64,000 nt of DNA from Planococcaceae bacterium Storch 2/2-2 (GTDB lineage Bacteria > Bacillota > Bacilli > Bacillales_A > Planococcaceae): assembly GCA_009740415.1 (NCBI GenBank), contig WOYE01000002.1, positions 1-64,000 on the forward strand, given 5' to 3'. A program made the position numbers and the translations under genes. Of the stretch, positions 1-7,497 are shown one piece after another. Below the pieces are notes generated by a model. That model did not search any database. It had not been told where the DNA came from and was given only the letters and a program-made list of their open reading frames with translations. Every line of letters starts with the position of its first letter. Position 1 is the stretch's first letter.

Positions 1-103
1 CTGCCTTTATAGAAAAGGATAAGAATACTTTGAAGATTCGGTGTTTTATTAGGAGTGATTTGTTGAAACGCTTTTTGTTACGATGTTTGTGAGGTGATGG
101 AAG

Positions 104-997
104 GTGAAGGTGCTTTGTTATCGGGAGGCGATGGGGATGTTTGAGGAGTGGTTGGAGTTGCGGCAGTTGAGTTCGGAGACGGTGCGGGGGTATGGGATTG
201 ATGTGCGGCAGTTTTATGAGTGGCGTTCGCGGAAGTGGAATGCGCCGATTAATGTGTGTGCGTTGGAGAGTCGGCATTTTGAGGGGTATGTGTCGTATTT
301 GCTTTCAGAGCGTGCGTGTCAGCCGCGTTCGGTGAATCGGAAGTTGAACGGGCTTTCTGCATTTTTTGAATGTTTGATTTTGAAAGATTGGATGTCGCAC
401 AATCCGATTGAAAAAGTGACTCGGCTGAAAGTGATGGAAGATGAGCGGACGTATTTAACCGGAGACGAGGTCGATCGGTTGTTGCGTCATGTGGAGCATC
501 CGGTCGTTTATTATTTTTTGCGAACGATGGCTTTCACCGGGATGCGGGTGAGCGAATGTGCGCATCTTACGTTAGAGCATCTTGATTTAGAGAATCAGAC
601 TTTGCTCGTTTATCAAGGGAAGGGTGGAAAGAGTCGTCGGATTCCATTGAACGATGAGATTACGGAAGATTTGTCGTACTATTTAGCGTCCGTTCGTCCG
701 ATCGTTTCGACGTCGTATGTGTTCGCTTTTCGTCGAACGGGACAAGTGAGCAGCCAGTCGATCAATAGTCATTTGAAGCGTGCGAAAGAACGGGCAGGTA
801 TCGAAAAAGAAGTGACGAGTCATATGTTGCGTCATTCGTTTGCGAGTTATCTCATTACGAAAGGGGTTCACGTCGCTGTCATTCAAAAGTTGCTTGGGCA
901 TGCGAATTTGCGTACGACGTCGACGTATTTGCACGTGGATCAAAAAGATTTGATTGAAGCGATTCAACAAGTGGATTACGAGAAGGTGGAGCGATGA
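104..997 (+). CDS. Tyrosine recombinase (XerC/D-like integrase)
   Basis: This 297-residue site-specific recombinase has the full tyrosine recombinase catalytic set: R148 (in FTGMRVSE), K173, H240 and R243 (in HMLRH), H266 (in LLGHA) and nucleophile Y275. Residues 1-105 form the SAM-like DNA-binding N-terminal domain and about 115-297 the catalytic domain; the length is normal for XerC/D and phage-type integrases. The GTG start is preceded by GAGGTGATGG. The stop codon overlaps the start of the next gene (ATGA), so the two are translationally coupled. The first 250 bases use more G/T-rich codons than the rest. Its DNA target cannot be read from the window. It may be an ordinary Xer-like or element-borne integrase, or may rearrange the surface-exon array that follows; the second idea is inference from position only. 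Confidence 0.93.
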   Translation: MKVLCYREAMGMFEEWLELRQLSSETVRGYGIDVRQFYEWRSRKWNAPINVCALESRHFEGYVSYLLSERACQPRSVNRKLNGLSAFFECLILKDWMSHNPIEKVTRLKVMEDERTYLTGDEVDRLLRHVEHPVVYYFLRTMAFTGMRVSECAHLTLEHLDLENQTLLVYQGKGGKSRRIPLNDEITEDLSYYLASVRPIVSTSYVFAFRRTGQVSSQSINSHLKRAKERAGIEKEVTSHMLRHSFASYLITKGVHVAVIQKLLGHANLRTTSTYLHVDQKDLIEAIQQVDYEKVER

Positions 998-1419
998 GTT
1001 TATCGGAAACGGCTCATCGGATTGCTCGTCAGTTTGAAGACGGGATTTCGCTATCTCTCATTTTGGAGGAGCATGGATTTGAGCACGTGTCGGCTTTAGG
1101 GGAATGGATGGCCCAACAGTCATTTCGTTGGAATGTTGTAGAGCATCGGTATGAATTTGTAGAAGGTTTGGACGTTTCTTCGTTCGAGTTCGATCAGCCC
1201 GCGACGCATCAACGTTTGAACGAGCACGATTTGTTTCAAGGGTTGGAAGAGCATCTCGGTATGATGCGGAAAATGTTACAAGGTGCTTTTCCGGTGCAGT
1301 TGACGGCTCGTGTGCGTCATGATTTATTGAACTTTTGTGAGCAACGAGGGGAGACAGCAGATGAATTTATTGAACGTGCAATCGTAGAACAGCTGATGAG
1401 AGAGCATCAAAAACGTTAG
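994..1419 (+). CDS. Small protein with ribbon-helix-helix-like C-terminus
   Basis: This 141-residue protein starts inside the recombinase stop codon. I do not recognise the family as a whole. Residues 1-85 look helical and mixed. Residues about 98-138 read as a beta strand (VQLTARV) followed by two helices (HDLLNFCEQRG, ADEFIERAIVEQLMREH), the pattern of Arc/MetJ-type ribbon-helix-helix DNA-binding domains. Coupling to an integrase suggests a DNA-binding accessory role, such as recombination directionality or autorepression; this is inference. A hairpin terminator follows directly, so the two genes form a closed bicistronic unit. Confidence 0.7.
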   Translation: MSLSETAHRIARQFEDGISLSLILEEHGFEHVSALGEWMAQQSFRWNVVEHRYEFVEGLDVSSFEFDQPATHQRLNEHDLFQGLEEHLGMMRKMLQGAFPVQLTARVRHDLLNFCEQRGETADEFIERAIVEQLMREHQKR

Positions 1420-1438
1420 CTATTAATTGGTGTATGGG

Positions 1439-1469
1439 AAAGAAGGGACAAAATGTCTCTTCTTTTTTG
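1439..1469 (+). terminator. Rho-independent terminator of the recombinase operon
   Basis: AGAAGGGACA pairs with TGTCTCTTCT around an AAA loop and is followed by a T run. It separates the recombinase operon from the first DV unit. Confidence 0.85.
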
Positions 1470-1612
1470 AAATGGTTGGTTCGATTTTCAGTCATAGCGT
1501 TTGTCTTACAAAATAATAGTGCAGAAGAGAGGAAAGAAAATATGCAATGTTGATAGTTGGATGATTTAGTACGCGATGTTCAGAGTGCGTATTACTCACC
1601 ATTATAGGAAGA

Positions 1613-1648
1613 AGTAAATATTTCATTTACTTTTAAAAATTGTATAAT
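1613..1648 (+). promoter_or_regulatory. Possible promoter of unit A with inverted repeat at -35
   Basis: A perfect TATAAT (1643-1648) lies 31 nt upstream of DV. There is no good -35 hexamer; in its place is an inverted repeat, AGTAAAT-5-ATTTACT (1613-1631), which could bind an activator or repressor. The stretch from 1470 to 1612 shows nothing else recognisable. Confidence 0.45.
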
Positions 1649-1671
1649 GATGAAAGTGGAAATAAATTCAC

Positions 1672-1743
1672 CTGATGGCACGCTGTATGCAATGAAAGTT
1701 GCCTGTACAGTGTAGACTCGCTCTATCGGCAAAAGGCGAGGAT
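1672..1743 (+). ncRNA. Group II intron domain V-VI, unit A
   Basis: Conserved linker CTGATGG (1672-1678), then 34-nt DV at 1680-1713: stem ACGCTGTA/TACAGTGT, inner stem GCAAT/GTTGC, GAAA loop. The asymmetric bulge reads CTG rather than the common ACG. DVI (1714-1743) has lower stem CTCGC/GCGAG, loop motif GGCA, an A ten bases before the junction, and ends in AT. The predicted 3' splice junction is 1743/1744. DVI is open in the exon frame here, but no ribosome binding site precedes the TTG at 1699. Confidence 0.88.
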
Positions 1744-3087
1744 AGCGGATTGGATTTTTCAAAGGCAAATGAAGTGATGCGTTACATTAATGATCATGAA
1801 TATAAACTTGACTGGGATATCCGTGAATATTCTAAAGAGTGGTATCGAGAGATTACGACTCATCCAAGTAAGCCATTAACACAAGAGCATCTTGATCTTT
1901 ACGTAGCAAGTGTCCAGTTGATTCTTGCTTTTCATGAAAAAAAGCTCAATGATTCATTGGAGTATTATCCTATTGTTACAGCAGAAAACATTAACTCTCT
2001 ATTTTATAAAGCTTATGCTAATGAACGTTTCATTTCTCAAGTCATTCAAACGTTTGAGAAAATGGAACAGTCTTCTACTCATGAAGAGAGGTTAGAGCTT
2101 TATCTTTCTTTGCATGTGATTGATGCTTCAATTATCGATCAAGTGTATTCTTTTGCTAAAAGGTCTGTCGATAGACGTTTTGAGGCGATAAAACGTCAAT
2201 TGGATGCGATTGATCGTTTCAGTTTTTATGAAGATGAGGTAAAAAAGTTGAACGATTTAAAGTTTGATTTAAGAAATGGCATTGATCAGAAACCTTCGTA
2301 TGACCCGGTGAAGAATGTGGAGCAATATATTGAAGCACTTGAACATTTGTATCAAAAAATTAGTGATGATTTCATTGAGGAAATAGATGAACTGTTACGA
2401 GTGGGCGATCGTTCAGGCGGACATATTAATTCGTTGAAAGAAGCAAAAGCTAAATTAAGAGGCGAAAGTGTGGAAGTGAATTATCCTCATCCTAAAAAAT
2501 ATGTGATTGAAGAAACTTTTCGTGAAATAAACAGATATAAAGCTGCCCCTTCTATTCAGCCATTAAAACAAGTGATTGATGAAGCAGTGAAGCAATATGA
2601 TGAATGGTTGAAGTGGCCGTTCACAGAAGAGGAGCAGGAGTTTATCAAAGAAGTGAAAGAACGCGCGCAGTCTATATTGAGTGATCGCTATATAGCAAAT
2701 GAAGAAGATTTGAATTGGAATATTCAAAGAGTCCAAACTGGTAAAAAAGAGATGGAACAATATGTACAACGTTATGCTTTTTCAATGGACGTTGACGATC
2801 TAGAGTACGGAGAAACGTTTGTTCCGCTTTCTTTTCGAATTGATAAAGAGTTTGGAGAAATTGATTCATTAGCTAATCATATTAAAGTAAAAGTGACGTC
2901 GGAGCGAGGACTCGTTATCCCTGAAACAGTAACACTTCAAAATGGACAAGCACAAGCTTTGTTTTATCCTAACAAGAGTGAAGGGTTGTTTATGGAGACG
3001 ATCACAGCAGAAATTATTGATGCACCACCCAAATATGCGTATCTCATCGGTCAAAAAGTGACGAGAACGTTAAGGGTTAGATTTTAA
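1744..3087 (+). CDS. 3' exon A: coiled-coil surface protein fragment without its own start
   Basis: This is a 447-codon open frame starting with AGC exactly after the DVI end. It has no signal peptide, credible start codon or Shine-Dalgarno sequence, so it is best read as a C-terminal segment supplied to a 5' exon encoded elsewhere. Most of the protein is charged and alpha-helical, with low-complexity Lys/Glu stretches resembling the FIVAR-like coiled coils of the other units. The last 85 residues look like a small beta-rich domain (SERGLVIPETVTLQNGQ) and end LRVRF. There is no LPxTG or other sorting signal, so surface attachment would have to come from the N-terminal part. Function is unknown. 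The alternative, translation from TTG 1699 inside the intron domains, is unlikely. Confidence 0.75.
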   Translation, partial: SGLDFSKANEVMRYINDHEYKLDWDIREYSKEWYREITTHPSKPLTQEHLDLYVASVQLILAFHEKKLNDSLEYYPIVTAENINSLFYKAYANERFISQVIQTFEKMEQSSTHEERLELYLSLHVIDASIIDQVYSFAKRSVDRRFEAIKRQLDAIDRFSFYEDEVKKLNDLKFDLRNGIDQKPSYDPVKNVEQYIEALEHLYQKISDDFIEEIDELLRVGDRSGGHINSLKEAKAKLRGESVEVNYPHPKKYVIEETFREINRYKAAPSIQPLKQVIDEAVKQYDEWLKWPFTEEEQEFIKEVKERAQSILSDRYIANEEDLNWNIQRVQTGKKEMEQYVQRYAFSMDVDDLEYGETFVPLSFRIDKEFGEIDSLANHIKVKVTSERGLVIPETVTLQNGQAQALFYPNKSEGLFMETITAEIIDAPPKYAYLIGQKVTRTLRVRF

Positions 3088-3088
3088 A

Positions 3089-3123
3089 AAAGGAAGTAGC
3101 CATATGGGCTGCTTCCTTTTTTG
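3089..3123 (+). terminator. Terminator of unit A
   Basis: The hairpin AAGGAAGtAGCC-ATAT-GGGCTgCTTCC is followed by a T run, two bases after the stop codon. Confidence 0.93.
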
Positions 3124-3325
3124 TTCATCGTAATTTCGTTGTACTATATAGTAAAATATCCATTCATTGTGTGAATATTATTCATATGCTCTATTGAGGT
3201 GTTAAAACAGTTGAAGAGGGAGTATCAAGAGCGTTAGTTATTGATTGTTAATACAGTTTGCAGTTATACTATAATGGGATATTTTGTAATTATTAAAGGC
3301 AATAGTATCGTTTATTTTCTTAGAG

Positions 3326-3360
3326 TTGACGTATGATCCTACAAAATAAAAAGTTATAAA
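3326..3360 (+). promoter_or_regulatory. Weak promoter candidate of unit B
   Basis: TATAAA (3355-3360) lies 21 nt upstream of DV, similar to the other units. TTGACG (3326-3331) is present, but the 23-base spacing is too long for a standard SigA promoter. The rest of 3124-3325 is AT-rich with nothing recognisable. Confidence 0.3.
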
Positions 3361-3373
3361 AATGGGAAGATGA

Positions 3374-3461
3374 CTGATGGCACGCTGGATGCAATGAAAG
3401 TTGCTCGTCCAGTGTAGGCTCGTAACGAAAGGAACAGAGGCGGTTCTTATAAGGCGAGCAT
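3374..3461 (+). ncRNA. Group II intron domain V-VI, unit B
   Basis: Linker CTGATGG (3374-3380); DV 3382-3415 with stem ACGCTGGA/TCCAGTGT, inner stem GCAAT/GTTGC, GAAA loop and bulge TCG. DVI 3416-3461 has lower stem CTCG/CGAG and an upper stem GGAAC/GTTCT, with an A ten bases before the end, and ends in CAT. Predicted 3' junction 3461/3462. The outer stem differs from unit A at a compensated base pair. Confidence 0.88.
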
Positions 3462-4070
3462 AGCAGCAAGGATTTAGGAGAGATGGAGCAAGCGTTGAAG
3501 ACGATTCCACAAATGATGAATCAAGTATCACAGGCGTATCAGAAAAAAGAGCCCGTTCGTCGTTTGGCAACGATTACGGCATCTTATCGTGTGACGGCTT
3601 CGTTTACGGATGATTTTTTAACATCGATGTATACGGGGAATCAATGGGACCCGCATCATGGGTTTTACTCGCATGCGATTGATACGGATTTGGCGTATTT
3701 GATGGACGTGTCGACTTCGCAAGGGGGGCGTCAGGCAACTGTGAAGACGCTCCATATCGGGAGTGATTATGGATTACCGACCGTTTATGGGCTGTATGAA
3801 ATGAAAAAAGAGTACGATCGATCGAAAGGGAAAGAGATTTGGAAATTGGATCGATGGTCTTTTGAAAAAGGATTCGGACCGAAGACACAAAAAAACTTCA
3901 CACCGAGTGATTTAACCCGTTACTATCAATTGTCTTTAGGCCTTTCATTGCGACACGTATCGACTCGCATGTTGGCAAGCGGTGAGACGGTGTATGAGAT
4001 GCAAGCGCCGCAGTGGGCGGCACCGAGTAAGATCAGCGCTCACGATGGTCGGATGCTAATAGGTTTCTAA
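3462..4070 (+). CDS. 3' exon B: unknown 202-residue segment
   Basis: The open frame begins AGC AGC AAG immediately after DVI. An internal ATG (3483) has only GGAGAG two bases upstream, too close for normal initiation. I do not recognise the family. The first 35 residues are helical. The rest is a mixed, aromatic-rich domain (YTGNQWDPHHGFYSHAI, LHIGSDYGLPTVYGLYEM, KIWKLDRWSFEKGFG-like segments), unlike the coiled-coil exons. No membrane segment or sorting signal is present. After the TAA the same frame stays open for another 45 codons, so this exon may have been shortened by a nonsense mutation. No obvious terminator follows until 4349. Confidence 0.65.
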   Translation, partial: SSKDLGEMEQALKTIPQMMNQVSQAYQKKEPVRRLATITASYRVTASFTDDFLTSMYTGNQWDPHHGFYSHAIDTDLAYLMDVSTSQGGRQATVKTLHIGSDYGLPTVYGLYEMKKEYDRSKGKEIWKLDRWSFEKGFGPKTQKNFTPSDLTRYYQLSLGLSLRHVSTRMLASGETVYEMQAPQWAAPSKISAHDGRMLIGF

Positions 4071-4208
4071 AGGAAGTATGAGGAAACCGTTATATTTAAA
4101 GAGGGTGTCGTTGAAATCGTAGGAGTGGAAGAGGCAGTCGAGTTAGGAGCTGCTTGTTTACGGTATAAAAGGCACTTTGTGTTTTCACTAGGTAATGAAA
4201 TGGCATAA
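4071..4208 (+). other. In-frame 45-codon extension after exon B stop, possible remnant
   Basis: The exon B frame continues directly after its TAA for 45 codons, ending with TAA at 4206-4208. It contains VVEIVGVEEAVELGAACL, weakly resembling the C-terminus of FGGY carbohydrate kinases. It has no start codon or ribosome binding site of its own. It could be a lost exon tail, a decayed kinase end or chance. The following 4209-4348 holds nothing recognisable. Confidence 0.25.
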
Positions 4209-4348
4209 GTATTGTCAATAAAAGGAGGGGGCAGAGTTAAAGAATGAATGTCTCTAAATTTTTCATAATTTGATTAGGCATCCATGCGTGGAGAAATTTC
4301 GGAAGGCTGACTTTTTTGCAACGTCACGTACTTTATAACATGAAATCG

Positions 4349-4390
4349 AATAAGAACAGTTGACGGCAAGCGCTGTCGACTGTTCTTATT
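4349..4390. terminator. Bidirectional terminator
   Basis: AATAAGAACAGT (4349-4360) and ACTGTTCTTATT (4379-4390) are perfect 12-base inverted arms. It can serve unit B on the plus strand and the Fic remnant on the minus strand, though T runs are short. Confidence 0.6.
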
Positions 4391-4670
4391 GAAGTGTATC
4401 GAAGAACAATTGGCTCAATTCGCTTAAATCGATGACGGATTGTATCATCGCTCGCATGTACCTCTCACGATCTATTGTTTCATATGCCCATTCGAAGCCT
4501 CGAGCAGCCGCATAGGCATGGATAAAAATTCTAATCGTTCGTCCATTTTCCTCACGAAAAGGATGTAACATATTTAATTCCGATTTGAAATTGCACGAAG
4601 TGAGAAAGCTAAGGTTTCCGCTTGCTCAAGCTCTTCGCAAGATCTAATTCCTAAAAGATTATTTTGTAAA
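4386..4670 (-). pseudogene. Degraded Fic-family toxin
   Basis: The minus strand encodes a Fic core motif, HPFREENGRT, followed by about 45 residues of plausible Fic C-terminus (61 residues from the ATG at 4571). Upstream on the same strand but in another frame is LGIRSCEELEQAETLAFSLR, which looks like the N-terminal part of a Fic protein, and then a stop. The central part that normally carries the ATP-binding side and the flap is missing, so the gene is both frameshifted and internally deleted. Fic proteins AMPylate target proteins; this copy cannot be active. It lies directly downstream of a small antitoxin-like gene. Confidence 0.65.
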
Positions 4671-4682
4671 AGATAATCATGA

Positions 4683-4871
4683 TTATCTTTTTTCTTGTAA
4701 TTTCCCATATCTTAGTAAATCCTTTATTAAGGTAGAAGTGATAGAAGTTTTTGCATTCAAAAGATCAAGAAGCTTCTCTTGCATATCTAGCGTGAGACTC
4801 AAATTCTCCAAGTGAAGATTATTAAGGACTCGCTTAAATTCTTTCGAGTCTAATGTTAATTCTTTCATCAT
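4683..4871 (-). CDS. Small VbhA-like antitoxin candidate
   Basis: This 62-residue acidic/helical protein has AAGGGG upstream of its ATG. It precedes the broken fic gene in the same orientation, the usual order of class I Fic antitoxin-toxin pairs. Its segment NNLHLENLSLT followed by helical repeats resembles VbhA-type antitoxins, whose inhibitory helix carries (S/T)xxxE(G/N); here the first position is N rather than S/T. With its toxin decayed, it is likely an orphan remnant. The assignment rests on context and a short motif. Confidence 0.5.
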   Translation of the reverse strand: MMKELTLDSKEFKRVLNNLHLENLSLTLDMQEKLLDLLNAKTSITSTLIKDLLRYGKLQEKR

Positions 4872-5089
4872 ACACAGCCCCTTTTCCTATCCTACTACCT
4901 ATTGTACGATTCCCATGCCCTGATTGCCAATGAACAGAAAGTCGACTTCTAACAAGCCTGCTCGCTCCCTAAAAGCTCTTTCCTGTTCTTGATATCCAGT
5001 TGAAATTAGTAGAAGCATTCGTTGTTTTGCATCAGTTGTATCCGGATCGAGGCGTTTATTTTGAGACGAATGTCACTTCTTGATCAAAT

Positions 5090-5124
5090 ATAAAAGAACG
5101 TTCTCTCGAGTGGGAAACGTTCTT
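5090..5124. terminator. Terminator hairpin of small lipoprotein gene
   Basis: AAAAGAACGTT and AACGTTCTTTT form a perfect inverted repeat with T/A runs on both sides. It follows the minus-strand lipoprotein gene. The segment 4905-5089 contains only short open stretches and no supported gene. Confidence 0.7.
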
Positions 5125-5127
5125 TTG

Positions 5128-5232
5128 TTATTTTTCTTTTTCCAGGTCTTTCGTAGTTTCTTTATCTTTGCCACTGCATGCGCGGAGAAGAAGAACGGAA
5201 GTGAGTGCAGTTGCTGTTAGCATCCTTTTCAT
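5128..5232 (-). CDS. Tiny lipoprotein (34 aa)
   Basis: A 34-residue product starts at ATG 5232, with GGAAG eight bases upstream, and contains a short n-region (MKRM), a hydrophobic stretch and the lipobox LLRAC, then a charged tail GKDKETTKDLEKEK. The upstream in-frame methionines give a longer frame with no ribosome binding site. It would be diacylglyceryl-modified and anchored outside the membrane. Such mini-lipoproteins are common in Bacillales and their roles are mostly unknown. Confidence 0.6.
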   Translation of the reverse strand: MKRMLTATALTSVLLLRACSGKDKETTKDLEKEK

Positions 5233-5420
5233 AATCAAGTCTTCCTTTTTTCGCTCTTCTTTAGTGTAAAGAAATAACAACAAGCAAATGAAATTGGAAA
5301 CGGTAGAAAAGTGAGAATAAGTGAGAAGAAGACTTGAAATTAGTAGGTAAAGTAGTGACAATAGAGGTAGGACTTCGCCCAGCGAGGTGAAGGCTTATTT
5401 TGCAGAGGGGGCCATAAGAA

Positions 5421-6011
5421 ATGACGAAGTTAAGTCGAGAGGTCATGTTCCGTATGAAAGGGTACGATGCGGTATTTTTGAGAGATGTCGAGTCGTATTT
5501 GGACGAGTTGAGTGCGTCGGTTGAGCTTCACGATGTGCTCGTTTGGGATGCGAATCACGAGTACTATCCGATGTCGAATCCAGATGTGACGATTGGTCGT
5601 GGTAAGGTGATTCACATTCAAGAGACGGGTACGAAGTTGGAAGTGATGACGGACAACGATGCGCATTTCGTATTTGAACAAGATGCGAGTGTAGCGGGCA
5701 TTTACAACTATTCAGACTCGCTCAAGACGCTTGAGAAACGTGTGACGTTCCTTACTCATTTCGAGAATGAATCGAACTACGTCGCGCAACGTGAGGCGCT
5801 CGTAGAGGAGCTTTCAGGATATGTCGCGAAAGAGTTTAAAGCGCGTCGCATCTTATACATTTCTGTCGACAGCACAGTGTCGGACCGTTATTTACTCGAT
5901 ACGATTTTCGCATTGATCGAGACGCTCGATGAATTGGATGTCTACGTTCGTCCGATCAAAGGAGATCGCGACAAAGTGAGCATCGGCGCTTGGAAAAAGT
6001 ATATGAAGTAA
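5421..6011 (+). CDS. Hypothetical 196-residue cytosolic protein
   Basis: A complete gene with AGAGGGGG upstream of its ATG and a terminator directly after the stop. There is no signal peptide or membrane segment. The N-terminal half is mixed alpha/beta (VELHDVLVWDANHEYY, GRGKVIHIQETGTKLEVMTDNDAHFVF), and the C-terminal half is helical then alternating (RRILYISVDSTVSDRYLLD, LDVYVRPIKGDRDKVSIG). I do not recognise it. Unlike its neighbours in the array it has its own start signals and no DV element upstream, so it is an independent gene sitting between units B and C. Confidence 0.8.
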   Translation: MTKLSREVMFRMKGYDAVFLRDVESYLDELSASVELHDVLVWDANHEYYPMSNPDVTIGRGKVIHIQETGTKLEVMTDNDAHFVFEQDASVAGIYNYSDSLKTLEKRVTFLTHFENESNYVAQREALVEELSGYVAKEFKARRILYISVDSTVSDRYLLDTIFALIETLDELDVYVRPIKGDRDKVSIGAWKKYMK

Positions 6012-6016
6012 GTGAA

Positions 6017-6050
6017 AGCGAAGGGTTCTTCTGAACTCTTCGTTTTTTCA
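6017..6050 (+). terminator. Terminator of the 196-aa gene
   Basis: GCGAAGGGTTC and GAACTCTTCG pair around TTCT, then a T run. Confidence 0.85.
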
Positions 6051-6113
6051 TGCTTTTTTCCCGAAAAGCGAGTATTTCTCGAGAAGGCGGTCATGGTCGG
6101 TCAGTGAGTTACC

Positions 6114-6122
6114 TATGATAAT
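6114..6122 (+). promoter_or_regulatory. Possible -10 of unit C
   Basis: Overlapping TATGAT and GATAAT lie 25-30 nt upstream of DV, the spacing seen in the other units. No convincing -35 hexamer is visible. Confidence 0.3.
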
Positions 6123-6138
6123 GAACCGTGGGGAACAA

Positions 6139-6217
6139 CTGATGGCACGCCGGATGCGTTGAAAGACGCCTGTCCGGTGTAGGCTCGTCTACTCTTCGGC
6201 AGAGAGGAAACGAGAAT
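6139..6217 (+). ncRNA. Group II intron domain V-VI, unit C
   Basis: Linker CTGATGG (6139-6145); DV 6147-6180 with stem ACGCCGGA/TCCGGTGT, inner stem GCGTT/GACGC and GAAA loop; bulge CTG as in unit A. DVI 6181-6217 has lower stem CTCGT/ACGAG, loop GGCA, an A at -10 and end AAT. Junction 6217/6218. Confidence 0.9.
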
Positions 6218-7408
6218 AGCGATTCGGAAATGGAAGTCGGTACGTACGAGTATGTCATTTGGAAGGAAGGGGCGGATGAAGCGTCCGTCGCGGATACGTA
6301 TTTTAAGAAGCCGGCACGTGTCGTTAAGCGTGACGGTGCGTATTATGCGCAAGTGACGGTGACGAACCCGGAATGGTGGCAACATTTCAAAGTGAACGAT
6401 CACGGCAAGTGGGTTGAGGCACGTATCGTTTCAGAAGACTTGGATGAAAAGACGCGTCTTTTCGAATTTCCAGTAGCGTCGCTCGATGAACCAATCGATG
6501 CGAACGTTCACATTATCGTAACGGGTATTCCAGGATTCCAATACGATAATACGTACGATATTCGTTTCGTCTTCAGTGAACGAAATGAAGATGTTTTAGA
6601 ACCGATTGTCGAACCGATTGACGTTCACGCATGGGACCGAGAAGCGAATGCGCCGTCTCGTGCAGCGCGTTTGTTTAAAGGAGCGGAACGCGTCGTCCGA
6701 GGAGACGAGCAGTTCGCTCGTGTCACGGTGAAGCAAGGTGCGTTATGGCTCGATTTTTCAGTCGATGGGCAGTCGATTGAACCGGTCATCGATGAGGAAG
6801 CAAATGAAAAAACGTACGAGTTTCCGCTCGCTGATGCGAACGGATGGGTTGACGTTCAAGCGAACGTACAAGCCGGTCCGAACGTCCATACGTACGACAT
6901 TCCGTTGAAGTTTGGAGAGACACCTGTCGTTGAAGATGAAACAGAGGACGCGTTACGCCTCATGACATTCGACGTATTGAAAGAGGACGGGACACCGTCT
7001 GGAGCGAAGCGACATTTCGGTGATCCGGTAACGGTTGTCGAACGCGATGGCAAAACGTACGTCCAAATGGATATGAAAAACGAGCAGTTTTGGCAAGGGT
7101 TCCGTGTATGGAACGGAGTCGAAATGAAAGAGGTAACGTGGCTCGAACGCGACTCGGAAACGCATGAAGGACGTGTTGAGTTTGAAGTCGCTTCGTTGGA
7201 AGAACCCGTCGACATCGATATTCATATCGTGTTAACCGGTATACCAGAGATGGATGGCTACGTTCAAAAGTCGAAGTTGCAATTCGTTTTTAAAGCGATC
7301 GACACGTTCGCTCATTTGCCAGCTGCGAAAGGAACGGTCGCCTCTGAAAATGCCGAAACGTTTACTTCGTTCGGCTCGGTTCAATCAGCAGCAACGATCA
7401 CATACTAA
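6218..7408 (+). CDS. 3' exon C: three NEAT haem-binding domains
   Basis: The 396-codon frame starts AGC GAT TCG after DVI and lacks a start signal. It consists almost entirely of three NEAT domains, at about residues 6-119, 133-232 and 246-358. These bind haem or haemoproteins in Gram-positive surface iron-uptake systems. Typical blocks are visible: ADTYFKKPA, a WW-containing strand (NPEWWQHFKV), TRLFEFPV and VHIIVTGIPG. Domain 1 has the haem-coordinating YxxxY (YDNTY, exon residues 109-113). Domain 2 has lost the first tyrosine (NVHTY) and domain 3 the second, so only domain 1 looks fully competent. There is no sorting signal, so anchoring must come from the upstream exon. The surface protein made with this exon would acquire haem. 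Confidence 0.88.
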   Translation, partial: SDSEMEVGTYEYVIWKEGADEASVADTYFKKPARVVKRDGAYYAQVTVTNPEWWQHFKVNDHGKWVEARIVSEDLDEKTRLFEFPVASLDEPIDANVHIIVTGIPGFQYDNTYDIRFVFSERNEDVLEPIVEPIDVHAWDREANAPSRAARLFKGAERVVRGDEQFARVTVKQGALWLDFSVDGQSIEPVIDEEANEKTYEFPLADANGWVDVQANVQAGPNVHTYDIPLKFGETPVVEDETEDALRLMTFDVLKEDGTPSGAKRHFGDPVTVVERDGKTYVQMDMKNEQFWQGFRVWNGVEMKEVTWLERDSETHEGRVEFEVASLEEPVDIDIHIVLTGIPEMDGYVQKSKLQFVFKAIDTFAHLPAAKGTVASENAETFTSFGSVQSAATITY

Positions 7409-7418
7409 TGTAGAAGGA

Positions 7419-7447
7419 GGTCACTTTTGGCAAAGTGGCCTTTTTTT
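7419..7447 (+). terminator. Terminator of unit C
   Basis: GGTCACTTT and AAAGTGGCC pair around a short loop, then seven T. Confidence 0.93.
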
Positions 7448-7497
7448 AGTATAGATTTTTAAGGAGGTTTGTTAAAATGGAGCGAGGAGGGATAAAG

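Noticed and set aside
1699-1743. Translation starts inside DVI (TTG 1699, GTG 19091, TTG 31553)
   Set aside because: No Shine-Dalgarno sequence precedes them, they lie within conserved RNA helices, and unit D has a stop in the same region.
4905-5089. Plus-strand open stretch with VEAFVVLHQLYPDRGVYFETN
   Set aside because: No start codon, ribosome binding site or recognisable family; too short to support.
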